This document shows positions 1 through 8,480 of a stretch of 64,000 nt of DNA, one piece after another. Source of the stretch: Methanolinea sp. (GTDB taxonomy: Archaea > Halobacteriota > Methanomicrobia > Methanomicrobiales > Methanospirillaceae); the NCBI GenBank assembly GCA_016699325.1, contig CP064971.1, positions 248,001-312,000 of the forward strand, in the 5' to 3' direction. Each line of letters opens with the position of its first letter. Position 1 is the first letter of the stretch. Position numbers and translations under genes: made by a program. The notes beneath the pieces are model-generated. The model saw only the letters and a list, made by a program, of their open reading frames with translations. It was not told where the DNA came from and made no database searches.

Positions 1-313
1 ACCCGGCCATGTCTGACTTTTCCATACTACGCACCTTTTTTAAAGCCACCGATTAAAAGGTCAGCACGGAATATTTTTCTTTGGGATGATATGAATTCCC
101 GGGAAGAATACTCATCGCAGCGATGAATATAAACCCACGTTCCTTTCCTTCGATGCCCTCAGGGCTCTGGGAATAACGAGCAGAGTTTTTTTTCCAACTA
201 TGGATTTACATCAGGATTGAAGCGTGCAGGCAGCTCGACCTGTCCAGACTCAGGCAGGAGTGCCAGTTTTTACATCAGGAGGTGATTCCTTCGCCGCCCA
301 CCGCAATCCCGGC
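1..313. other. Intergenic region downstream of purB
   Basis: No gene could be supported here. purB on the minus strand runs towards this region, so it should hold the end of the purB transcript. A run of eight T (about 186-193) and the AT-rich stretch near 40-60 are the only terminator-like features. A 12-base direct repeat (TTTACATCAGGA) occurs at 205-216 and 269-280; its meaning is unknown. The open frame on the plus strand across 224-718 is mostly antisense to purB. Confidence 0.5.
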
Positions 314-1660
314 TCAGGCTTTCAGGTGCCGGGCCAAGAGCCTTTTTTCCAGCCGCTCAACCTGGCGGACGGCAGTCCCTGTGTAGCGTTCCGGGTCAAG
401 GAGCGCCTTTATCTCGTTTCGAGAAAGGCATGCTGTTACGTCTTTGTTTTCCCCCAGCACTTCACCAAGCGAGATCCCTGCCGCGATGGCTTCCATGCTC
501 GCTACCCGGACAAGCTCGTGAGCCTGCTGGCGATCCATTCCCATTTCCGCCAACCGCATCATGACCGATTCGGCCATGTTTATGCCATGGAGAAGGTTGA
601 GGTTCTTCCGGACATTCTCCTCGCGGATGGTGAGGGTTTCCAGCACGGTGGTCATGAGCCTGATGATGTGGTCGGCAAGGATGGTTGCTTCGGGAAAGAG
701 TATCCGTTCGCACGATGAATTGGTCAGGTCACGCTCGTCCCAGAGCGTATTGTTCTGGAGCGCCGGTTCGATTGAAGCACGAATAATGCGGGCAAGTCCG
801 CAGACCTGCTCGCTCCTGATGGGATTGCGCTTGTGGGGCATGGTGCTCGACCCGACCTGTTTTTTCCCAAACGCCTCCTCGACCTCCGCGATCTCGCTCC
901 GCTGGAGTGAGCGCAGGGTTATTCCGATCTTGTCAAGCGTCGTGGCAATGTTGGCAAGGAACATGAAATACTCCGCATACCGGTCTCGGGCTATCACCTG
1001 GTTTGAGACCTCAACGGGTGACAGGCCGAGGATCTCCATCATCCGCTCCTGGATCTCGATCCCCTTCTCGCCGAGGGCAGCCTGGGTTCCGACCGCCCCG
1101 GTCAACTGGCCTACTGCAACCCTCGGCCTCAGCTCGACCAGCCGGTCAAGATGGCGGGAGATTTCTGCTGCCCAGATGGCGAACCGGAGACCATACGTGG
1201 TGGGCACCCCGATCTGGCCATGGGTCCGGGCTGCACAGACCAGGTGCTTTGTGGCAAGGCTCCGCTCAAGGAGTACTGCGAGGAGGGAACGGAGCTTTGC
1301 ATCGATCAGATCGAGCGCCTCTTTCACCTGGAGGCCGGTGGCCGTATCAAGGATATCATTCGAGGTCGCCCCGTAATGGATCCATCCCCCGGCTTCGCCG
1401 CATTCCTCGGCAATGGCTTTCACGATTGCCATCATATCGTGGTTAATCTCGACCTCGATCTCCTTAGCCCGCGAGAGCCGGGCGCGTGAAGCGCTTTCCC
1501 TGATGATATCGGCTGCAACTGGCGGTACGAGCCCGAATTCCGAAGCAGCACAGGCAAGCGCGACTTCCGCCCGGACGATGCACGCAAAGCGGTTCTCCTC
1601 GCTCCAGACTGCCCGCATCTCCGGAGTCCCGTAACGGTACTCGATGGGATGGATAGCCAT
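314..1660 (-). CDS. purB: Adenylosuccinate lyase
   Basis: Cytosolic enzyme of purine synthesis. It cleaves SAICAR to AICAR plus fumarate, and adenylosuccinate to AMP plus fumarate. The 448-residue product has the fumarase/aspartase superfamily signature in GSSTMPHKRNP near residue 270 and the usual length of archaeal PurB. The N-terminus (MAIHPIEYRYGTPEMRAVWS) matches the family start, so the ATG at 1660 is accepted. It is divergent from the helicase gene, which starts 55 bases away at 1716, so the two promoters share a short region. A second purine gene, purH, lies at the far end of the window but is not linked to this one. Confidence 0.96.
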   Translation of the reverse strand: MAIHPIEYRYGTPEMRAVWSEENRFACIVRAEVALACAASEFGLVPPVAADIIRESASRARLSRAKEIEVEINHDMMAIVKAIAEECGEAGGWIHYGATSNDILDTATGLQVKEALDLIDAKLRSLLAVLLERSLATKHLVCAARTHGQIGVPTTYGLRFAIWAAEISRHLDRLVELRPRVAVGQLTGAVGTQAALGEKGIEIQERMMEILGLSPVEVSNQVIARDRYAEYFMFLANIATTLDKIGITLRSLQRSEIAEVEEAFGKKQVGSSTMPHKRNPIRSEQVCGLARIIRASIEPALQNNTLWDERDLTNSSCERILFPEATILADHIIRLMTTVLETLTIREENVRKNLNLLHGINMAESVMMRLAEMGMDRQQAHELVRVASMEAIAAGISLGEVLGENKDVTACLSRNEIKALLDPERYTGTAVRQVERLEKRLLARHLKA

Positions 1661-1715
1661 GGCTAGAGATATCTCCTCTGTAACAATAAAAACCAGTCCG
1701 GACTTACTACTAGTA

Positions 1716-3722
1716 ATGGACGAGCTGGATGCCTGGTTTCCCTACGAGACCTATCGCCCGTATCAGCGCGAGATGCTGGAACTGGCCGCCACATGCGCCC
1801 GCAACGGCGGTATTGCCATGATCGACGCACCTACCGGCAGCGGTAAGTCGAGCATCGTCTCTGCACTCCTTGCAGAGCGCGCCGGGAAAAAGGTTATTGT
1901 CGCAGTGCGAACGATTAGCCAGCTCACCACCTTCATCCGGGAACTCGAGCTCGTCAGGAGCCGGAAGCGAACGCTCGCCTATTCCTACCTCATCGGGAAA
2001 CGGAGCCTATGCCCCCTTTCCGGTGGAGGGGATGTCTACCGCCGCTGCGAAGGAGTCAAGGCAGTTTCAACCTCCCTGATGCGAGAGCGGGCTGGAACAG
2101 GGCAGCTGGTCCCGTCCAGGGACCCTGTCATCATCCGGCAGATGAAAAAACTCGATACACAGCACCCCATCATCTGTCCTTACTTTATAAAAAGCAGGGT
2201 ATTTACCGGAGGCGACGGGAATGCGCTCCGGATGTTACCCTCGACAACCCTCCGAAACCGGGCCGACCGGATCACGAGAGAGCGGGTCCTTCCCCATGAA
2301 CTCCGCGAGATGGGGGCGGGTATCTGTCCCTACGAGATGCTCCTTCTCGCAGCCCAGAAATCTGATGTGGTGGTGGTCAACTACCACCATCTCTTTGATG
2401 ATGAAATCCGAACCCAGCTCTATGGATCACTCGGAATCGAGCCACACGAAGTCCACCTGCTGATCGATGAGGCCCATAACTGCGGGGAAGTGATGCAGGG
2501 GGTGATGAACACGGCAATTTCAGGCCCTGCACTTCTCCAGGCAGAGCGCGAGATCCTTGGCCTTCGCAGACAACTGAAGCAGGCCGTCGCAGTGACACAG
2601 ATAATCCGGAACATCGGCGATTTCATGGAGGGGCTCAGGAATTCCCACGAGGCAGAGGACTGGTTTGACCCGTCCATCTTTGACCGCATCGTAGTCCGCG
2701 GATCGCTCTACCGTGACCTGAGCGAGGTGGTCGACGACCTGATGCAGATATCAGAACACATCCGGGAAAAGAACAGGGCAGCCGGAGAATATGCTACCAC
2801 CGCTGTTGAGGTTCTCACCGCTTTCATGGTCCGGCTCACCTGTTCGGCACCGGACCCTGCCTTCCTGACCGTCTTCCGCAGGGATGGTGACGAAATCGTT
2901 CTCGAGGTCCGAAATATCGACCCTTCCGGCCGTCTCCAGGAGCTGGCACGGTCTCATCATTGCTGCATCCTCATATCCGGGACGCTCTCGCCGATTGAGA
3001 GCTTTCGCAGGTACTATTTCGGAGAACTGGATGTCATGACCAAAACCCTCCCGAATATCTTTCCACCCAGCAACCGCATGGTGCTCTGTGCCGGCGATAT
3101 CACGACCGCATTTTCCATGCGGCAGAACCGGGAGAATACCGATCGTATCGCCCGTTACATCACCACCTTTGCTTCACTTGCAGGGAACCTTGCTGTTTAC
3201 TTTCCCTCGTACCAAATCCTCGAGACCTATGCAGGGATCCTCGAAGGCCGGTTGTCCTCCCGCAACCTCATCGTTGAGCCGAAGGATGCCCGGGATGCAG
3301 GAGATCTCCTGAAAACATTCCTTTCCCTTCCGGCCCGGGGATCATCGGGGATCCTCTTTGCTGTCTGTGGTGGGAAGTGGAGCGAAGGGCTCGACTACCG
3401 GGGCGATCTCCTCGCCGGAGCCATGGTGGTCGGCCTCCCCCTCGCCCCTTTCAACCGGGTCAGGCAGATGACTATCGATTACTACCGGCACAAGTTTGGC
3501 TCTGATGGTGAATTTATTTCCTACACGCTCCCTGCGCTCAACCGGGCAGAGCAGGCTATCGGGAGAGTGCTCAGGGCCCCCGAGGACCGAGGAATGCTGG
3601 TCTTTGGCGAGAAGAGGTTTCTTGAACCACGGGTGAGATCCGGGCTTCCGTCCTGGATCCGCGACGAGATGGCAGAATGCAGCATCGATTCCTTTGCCGC
3701 GGCGGTGAAGAAGTGGAAGTGA
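1716..3722 (+). CDS. XPD/Rad3/DinG-family FeS DNA helicase
   Basis: Predicted superfamily 2 ATP-dependent 5'-3' DNA helicase, 668 residues. Visible motifs are the P-loop DAPTGSGKSS (residues 38-47), the Walker B DEAH box in LLIDEAHNCGE, and motif VI QAIGRVLRAPEDRG near the C-terminus. Four cysteines between motifs I and II (CPLS..., RRCEG, IICPYF, GICPYE) fit the FeS-cluster domain of XPD-type helicases. The ATG at 1716 is chosen over an upstream in-frame ATG at 1644, which would run over the start of divergent purB. The stop overlaps the next gene by GTGA, so this is probably the first gene of a helicase-ogt unit. A repair role is inferred from the family and from ogt. Confidence 0.88.
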   Translation: MDELDAWFPYETYRPYQREMLELAATCARNGGIAMIDAPTGSGKSSIVSALLAERAGKKVIVAVRTISQLTTFIRELELVRSRKRTLAYSYLIGKRSLCPLSGGGDVYRRCEGVKAVSTSLMRERAGTGQLVPSRDPVIIRQMKKLDTQHPIICPYFIKSRVFTGGDGNALRMLPSTTLRNRADRITRERVLPHELREMGAGICPYEMLLLAAQKSDVVVVNYHHLFDDEIRTQLYGSLGIEPHEVHLLIDEAHNCGEVMQGVMNTAISGPALLQAEREILGLRRQLKQAVAVTQIIRNIGDFMEGLRNSHEAEDWFDPSIFDRIVVRGSLYRDLSEVVDDLMQISEHIREKNRAAGEYATTAVEVLTAFMVRLTCSAPDPAFLTVFRRDGDEIVLEVRNIDPSGRLQELARSHHCCILISGTLSPIESFRRYYFGELDVMTKTLPNIFPPSNRMVLCAGDITTAFSMRQNRENTDRIARYITTFASLAGNLAVYFPSYQILETYAGILEGRLSSRNLIVEPKDARDAGDLLKTFLSLPARGSSGILFAVCGGKWSEGLDYRGDLLAGAMVVGLPLAPFNRVRQMTIDYYRHKFGSDGEFISYTLPALNRAEQAIGRVLRAPEDRGMLVFGEKRFLEPRVRSGLPSWIRDEMAECSIDSFAAAVKKWK

Positions 3723-4198
3723 TTTCAGGTTTTACCAGGTTCGGGCTCTGGTTTGTCGAAGTCCTGTGGTCCGGTGATAAGATCTACCGTGTGCGGTTCA
3801 CCCGGTCCAGGCCTGAAGAAGGTCCGGTCCCCTTCCAGATCCAGCAGTATCTAAGCGGCAGATCGGCAGATCTTTCGCAGCTGAAGCCCGCTTTTTCTCC
3901 TCCAGGCACCCGGTATGCTGAAATCTACCACGAAGTCAGGTCGATTCGGTATGGTGAGACCGCAACCTACGGTGAGATCGCTGCCAGGGTCGGTACCGGT
4001 CCCCGGGTGGTCGGGCAGGCTATGGCACGAAACCCTGTCCCGCTCATCATCCCCTGCCACCGGGTCGTTGCAAAGGGCGGACCGGGAGGGTTTTCGCCCG
4101 ATCCAGAAATAAAGATCCTTCTGCTCTCCATGGAGAAGAAGAACAAAAAACGTTTCATCACAGAGAGCATCCCTTCATCTTCACTTGAACAGGACTGA
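3719..4198 (+). CDS. ogt: Methylated-DNA--protein-cysteine methyltransferase
   Basis: Suicide repair protein that moves the alkyl group from O6-alkylguanine to its own cysteine. About 159 residues. The active-site motif PCHRVV is present with Cys at about residue 113, preceded by the DNA-binding helix segment TYGEIAARVG and an arginine-finger-type GPRVVGQA. The C-terminus GGFSPDPEIKILLLSME is typical of the family. I favour a GTG start at 3719, overlapping the helicase stop as GTGA. An ATG at 3677 would need 46 bases of overlap. Coupling to an FeS helicase suggests a small DNA-repair operon. Confidence 0.93.
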   Translation: MISGFTRFGLWFVEVLWSGDKIYRVRFTRSRPEEGPVPFQIQQYLSGRSADLSQLKPAFSPPGTRYAEIYHEVRSIRYGETATYGEIAARVGTGPRVVGQAMARNPVPLIIPCHRVVAKGGPGGFSPDPEIKILLLSMEKKNKKRFITESIPSSSLEQD

Positions 4199-4203
4199 GG
4201 TTC

Positions 4204-4844
4204 ATGAACATCCTGGTGCTTGGGGCAGGGGCGGTCAGTCTCCCGGTTGCGGCGAAGCTTTCCAAAGCCGCCTCTGTATATACTGTCCGCCGGTCGTCCA
4301 ATGCCGGACCTGTCACAGCTGATCAGTCCATGTTACCGTTAAAGGAGGGGCCATGACACCCGGCCGGTTCCCAACGGGCCAGGATGCCTCGGCCACTCCC
4401 CTGGTATGGTTGGTGCGGGAGACCTGGATCCCGGTCGGAGAGAGCTCTGACATCAGGTCCGGTCTCCGGGCAAAGACACGGTCCAATACTGCCCTGAACC
4501 CTGTCAGAAAGCTGGTGGGGGGTGCGTATAGTGCTCTCCTGGCCCCCCACAGCTGGGGTATCATCCGGTGCATAACCCGCGAGGCGTTTGCCGTGGCGAT
4601 CGCTGAGATAGCTCTGTTACCCTGGAAGAACGCAGAAGAGTATCTTTCATTTCTCCGCAGTGTTCAGATACCGGCGACCGCGGATAACCGGTCGTCCATT
4701 CTTCAGGAACTATCGCGGGGCAGGGTGACCGGGATCGGGTTTCTGAAGGGCACCGTTGTTGGACGGGGTGCGCTCCATGGCATCCTGACTTCCTGCAGCA
4801 AGTGCATTACGAACCTGGCACGTTCCCGTGAGGAACTGGCCTGA
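4204..4844 (+). pseudogene. Broken ketopantoate reductase-like gene
   Basis: Two frames carry pieces of a 2-dehydropantoate 2-reductase (PanE/ApbA) family protein. Frame one (4204-4356) begins MNILVLGAGAVSLPVAAKLS, a Rossmann start in which the last glycine of GxGxxG is serine. It stops after 50 codons. The second frame starts at 4353 with ATGA overlap and runs 163 codons. Its C-terminal part (NRSSILQELSRGRVTGIGF..NGTVV-like) resembles the substrate-binding helix of PanE, usually NRSSMLQDLERGR.TEID. Together they make about 213 residues, against the usual 290-310, so part of the middle is missing. Decay is the simplest reading. A diverged two-gene arrangement is less likely. Confidence 0.6.
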
Positions 4845-4858
4845 TGGAGCATGGAACC

Positions 4859-5458
4859 ATGAGGTCGGCAATCGTCCTGGTGGGCGGTGAAGCGCGGCGG
4901 GCAAACGGCATGGAGAAATACTTCTTCCGGTTCGGAGGAAGAACGTTCATCGAACGCCTTGTCGATTCCCTGCTTCCTGTAGTGGACGAGATCGTCCTGG
5001 TGGCCAGGGATGGCGACCAGTGCAGGCGGTTTTCCCATCTCAGGGGTGTCAGGTGCGTGAGCGACATCAAGAAGGGCATCGGGCCCATCGGCGGGATCCA
5101 CGCCGGCGTTCTGGCCTCCCATGGGGATATCCTGTTTGTCTGCGCCTGCGATATGCCCTGCGTGAGCACCGCGGTGGTCGAGGTTCTCTTCGATGCCCTG
5201 GGGGAAGAATATGACGCCGTTATACCCGCCTGGGATCGCGAGATGCTCGAGCCGCTCCATGCCGTATACAGGAAAGAACCGCTCCTGCAGTACCTTGAAG
5301 ACCACACCTCCCTTTCCCTCAGGGACATGGTGAGGGAACTCCACTCCCGTTTTTTTCCCATCGAACAGCTTCGCCAGACGGATCCGGCCCTTATTACGTT
5401 CACGAATATCAATAAGCTGGAGGATCTTGAGGATATCTCCCCTGAAGACCCTCTTTAG
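4859..5458 (+). CDS. mobA: MobA-like molybdenum cofactor guanylyltransferase
   Basis: Predicted nucleotidyltransferase that joins GMP to molybdopterin to make the guanine dinucleotide cofactor, as used by formate and formylmethanofuran dehydrogenases. About 199 residues. The N-terminal loop LVGGEARRANGMEKYFF fits the family pattern (L-x-GG-x2-R-x2-G-x-K), followed by IGPIGGIHAGL-like and the metal-binding CACDMPCVS. An ATG at 4844 is in frame and overlaps the previous stop, but 4859 has a GGAG sequence nine bases upstream and gives the normal start just before strand 1. A related NTP-transferase role cannot be excluded. Confidence 0.82.
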   Translation: MRSAIVLVGGEARRANGMEKYFFRFGGRTFIERLVDSLLPVVDEIVLVARDGDQCRRFSHLRGVRCVSDIKKGIGPIGGIHAGVLASHGDILFVCACDMPCVSTAVVEVLFDALGEEYDAVIPAWDREMLEPLHAVYRKEPLLQYLEDHTSLSLRDMVRELHSRFFPIEQLRQTDPALITFTNINKLEDLEDISPEDPL

Positions 5459-6237
5459 AGCAGAAAAGTTCCGCAGGACATGTTCCCGAGCGGCATCCCG
5501 GTCTGGGTCCCGGTCGCTGGCACCCGGATCCGGATCTCTGCTGAGAGATCGCTTCCGGAAAACTCGACGAGGTAGGTCCCCGCGGAACGAATAGTCAGCT
5601 TTTTGGCGTTTTCAACACCGTAGGATTTTGCGAAGCCTTCCTGTGCCACGATGCTACCGGATGCCTGGTCCCTGACCGTGACTTCGAACCAGGCTGCCGG
5701 GCTGATAGTGGTGACCGTCTGAGTTTTCCCCCCAGTCTTCCCTTTCCCTCCTCCCGGGCGGTCCTCATACCATATGGTCCGGGTAGTCATGTTGGGCTTG
5801 ATACACATCTCTATTATCATTGGCGGGTGTTCGAGGGCGTAGGTATAGGCTGTTTTGTTCTGTTTGAACGCGAGGGTTTCGAAGAAGATTGCCACGTATT
5901 CAGGTACCTCAGGGGTTGGATCTGGAAGCCGGGTATACAATGAAGTCGTGGGTGGCGGAGTCCCGGACGCAAACGGCGTCGCAGGGACCATGAGATTGGT
6001 TTCTGTGGAAGAAGGGCTTGTACCGCTACTGGCACCCTTCCCATTCGCGACACTTCCTCCGGCCCCGGTATTCTTCCCACCGCCATCCGATGTCCCCTTC
6101 TCCCCGCCGGAAAACCAGCTTGATCCTCCGGAACTGCCGGAGGATGAACTCTCGGGAGGCTTGATGCAGCCTGCAAGAATGGTCAGTATAACAAGGAAGA
6201 ATGTACAGATGAGTAACAGTGTGCGGCTTGCCGTCAT
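5455..6237 (-). CDS. Putative secreted lipoprotein, unknown function
   Basis: 260 residues. The N-terminus has a hydrophobic stretch (TLLLICTFFLVILTI) ending in a lipobox-like LAGC, so the protein is probably exported and anchored by Cys23. A Ser/Gly/Thr-rich low-complexity linker follows to about residue 95, then a globular part ending MSCGTFLL. That part includes EYVAIFFETLAFKQNKTAYTY and a beta-rich segment (SAGTYLVEFSGSDLSAEIRI). I do not recognise the globular domain. Such linkers are common in cell-surface proteins of methanogens. The 3' end overlaps the end of mobA by four bases in a convergent arrangement. Confidence 0.7.
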   Translation of the reverse strand: MTASRTLLLICTFFLVILTILAGCIKPPESSSSGSSGGSSWFSGGEKGTSDGGGKNTGAGGSVANGKGASSGTSPSSTETNLMVPATPFASGTPPPTTSLYTRLPDPTPEVPEYVAIFFETLAFKQNKTAYTYALEHPPMIIEMCIKPNMTTRTIWYEDRPGGGKGKTGGKTQTVTTISPAAWFEVTVRDQASGSIVAQEGFAKSYGVENAKKLTIRSAGTYLVEFSGSDLSAEIRIRVPATGTQTGMPLGNMSCGTFLL

Positions 6238-6357
6238 TAGGTGAGGATGGTATTCATCCGTATTTAATTTTTATGTCCTTTCCGTGCTTATTCGGGACGA
6301 TATGAGCCGTTTTTTTAGAGAGAGAAAAATGGAGAGAGTTGGTGGGCTCTGTGCCCG

Positions 6358-6906
6358 TCACTCTACAACAAAGACTGCGGCAGCGAGCACGGTGGTCCAT
6401 AGCCCTTTACGGTCTCCCTGGGCCGATTGGCAGATGTTGGTTGTCTTGATGATCTTGCCACTTGCCTTGTAGATCTGCTCACGCTCCTGCCAGGCTTTGT
6501 TGATGTCGAACTCAATCCCGAGCGTGGTGGCAAGCATGGTGGCTGCAAGATCTTCGGCATAATCCCCGGTCTTTTCCGCCGTTTCACCATATGCATGGTG
6601 CTCGGAGAGATACCCATATTCCTGTGGCTCCTTGGGCAGGGCGAGGCCTATCGCCGCAGATATCAGCCGGTTTGGTTCGTTTGTCTCATTTTTTGCCATC
6701 ACGCAATAGGCGATCGTCCCCGGTTCGAAGTGCTTGATGCCCTCTTCCACGGTAACCATCCGGGCATTGGGAGGGAAGATACTCGAGACATAGACCAGGT
6801 TGTATTTCTCAATCGATGCCTTCCGGAGAGCCAGCTCGAAGGAGGCGAGGCGATCTTTATGCACGCCAACACCCTTCGTGAAAAAAACCTTTGTCGGGAC
6901 AACCAT
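6358..6906 (-). CDS. pdaD: Pyruvoyl-dependent arginine decarboxylase
   Basis: Converts arginine to agmatine, the first step of polyamine synthesis in many archaea. The 182-residue proenzyme contains the self-cleavage site in YVSSIFPP. By analogy with the Methanocaldococcus enzyme, the second serine (Ser42) would become the pyruvoyl group. Other family segments are GVGVHKDRL, PGTIAYCVMA and LSEHHAYGE. Length and start (MVVPTKVFFTKGVG) are normal for the family. It is monocistronic by spacing. The upstream region (6907-6960) is very AT-rich, fitting a TATA promoter on the minus strand. Confidence 0.95.
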   Translation of the reverse strand: MVVPTKVFFTKGVGVHKDRLASFELALRKASIEKYNLVYVSSIFPPNARMVTVEEGIKHFEPGTIAYCVMAKNETNEPNRLISAAIGLALPKEPQEYGYLSEHHAYGETAEKTGDYAEDLAATMLATTLGIEFDINKAWQEREQIYKASGKIIKTTNICQSAQGDRKGLWTTVLAAAVFVVE

Positions 6907-7427
6907 GGTCCATATATTTGGATTATCTCGACTTAAAATTTATTATTCATGAAATGAAGAGAGAATTTCGGTTATTTCTTAATTCTAAATCTTTTAACTC
7001 GTTTTATTCAGTTTTAATTGGGGTAATTGTGGTAGATCCACCCAAATTTTACGTTAAGACTGGATAGATCACAGGGATTTCCGGGAGGTGGGCAGGGCAA
7101 TTCCTGAAGATCGATTCTCACAGGAGTGTCTTTTGAAAGAAAGAGGGAAACATCCGTTTTTCCATCTTGTTCATCCTCTAATTCTCCTGTCACCAGGAAG
7201 AGAGTGGGAATTGTCGCAATCTGATCACCAATCTCCTGCCCTCACAGTTGAAAATTTGTTGCATCTTAGCTTTATCATTTCTTTCCCTGTCCCGGGCAGG
7301 CAGATCATTTTCGGCCTGCATTTTGGGTAATGCGCCTTTTGGACACAGGATCTTTGCCATTCTCCCCCCGTTCGTCTCACTGCCACGCTATCTATTAAAA
7401 CAATTCGCTCCCAATAGATATGGAACG
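6907..7427. other. Divergent intergenic region between pdaD and carA
   Basis: 521 bases without a supportable gene. The part next to pdaD (about 6920-7025) is strongly AT-rich and should hold its promoter. A TATA-like TCTATTAAAAC at 7390-7400 lies about 30 bases before the carA ATG, implying a very short leader for carA. A small plus-strand open frame (7088-7330) has no family resemblance and no convincing ribosome binding site, so I did not call it. Confidence 0.5.
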
Positions 7428-8480
7428 ATGAAGGCGGTCCTGGGTCTTGAGGATGGCACCTATGTGCTGGGTGATGGGTTTGGATCAGATGGTGAGTGTT
7501 CTGGGGAACTGGTCTTTACCACACAGATGTCCGGCTATATGGAGGCGCTCACCGATCCGAATTACCATGGACAGATCCTGATGTTTACCTTTCCGACTAT
7601 TGGGAACTATGGAGTCGACAGGCGCAACTTCCAGCACCCGAAGGTCTGGTCGATGGGCTGCGTGGCCCGCGAGATCTGCCAGGCTCCGGAGGCGCAACCC
7701 TCCATCATGGATTACTTTGAAGAGCAGGGTCTTCTCGGTATCCAGGGTGTCGATACGAGGATGCTGACCATCAAGACGCGTCGGGAAGGAACGCTTCGGG
7801 CAGCACTTGTGGTAGGTGACGACAACGGAGCATATGCAGTCGACCGTGCCCGGAAAGTCACCCCCATCTCCGACCAGGAGCTCATTCCTGCAGTTTCATG
7901 CCGCAATCCCTATCATATCAAGGGGGGCGGGAAGAGAATTGCCGTAATCGACCTCGGCATCAGGAAGAACGTTATTCTCTCGTTCAAGAGGCGGAACGCC
8001 GATATCCATGTTTTTCCTCACAATACAACCGCCGATCAGGTCGAGGGCTGCCGCCCCGACGCCCTCTTCATCAGCAACGGCCCGGGCGATCCGGTTCGGG
8101 CAAAGGATGCCATCCGCTGCGTCAGCGATCTCGCCGGGACCCTTCCCATATACGGGATATGCATGGGGATCCAGGTCTGCTGCCTTGCCCTCGGAGGCTT
8201 GACATACAAGATGAAGTTCGGCCACAGGGGGAGTAACCAGCCAGTGCGGTATAAGGACGGGAGTGTTTACATCACCACCCAGAACCATGGATTTGCCGTC
8301 GCCGCCGATTCTCTTCCCGAGGGTTGCGGGGTGCTCTATACAAATGTGAACGATGGAACGCTGGAAGGATTCGAGAACAGGTATCTCGACATCACCTGTG
8401 TACAATTCCACCCGGAGGCCCACGGCGTACCGCAGGATTCAGGGATACCGTTCTTCGATATCATGTTCGGGAGGCTCTAA
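7428..8480 (+). CDS. carA: Carbamoyl-phosphate synthase small (glutaminase) subunit
   Basis: Hydrolyses glutamine and channels ammonia to CarB to make carbamoyl phosphate for arginine and pyrimidine synthesis. 350 residues. The N-terminal domain starts MKAVLGLEDGTYVLGDGFG. The class I amidotransferase domain has the nucleophile cysteine in YGICMGIQ and the FHPEAHG histidine-glutamate pair. The open frame extends upstream to 7248, but the family start and the short TATA spacing favour 7428. The stop overlaps the carB start (TAATG), showing translational coupling. Confidence 0.97.
   Translation: MKAVLGLEDGTYVLGDGFGSDGECSGELVFTTQMSGYMEALTDPNYHGQILMFTFPTIGNYGVDRRNFQHPKVWSMGCVAREICQAPEAQPSIMDYFEEQGLLGIQGVDTRMLTIKTRREGTLRAALVVGDDNGAYAVDRARKVTPISDQELIPAVSCRNPYHIKGGGKRIAVIDLGIRKNVILSFKRRNADIHVFPHNTTADQVEGCRPDALFISNGPGDPVRAKDAIRCVSDLAGTLPIYGICMGIQVCCLALGGLTYKMKFGHRGSNQPVRYKDGSVYITTQNHGFAVAADSLPEGCGVLYTNVNDGTLEGFENRYLDITCVQFHPEAHGVPQDSGIPFFDIMFGRL

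Noticed and set aside
7088..7330. An 80-codon frame upstream of carA
   Set aside because: Sequence is not protein-like and overlaps the likely carA promoter side; no supporting signal.
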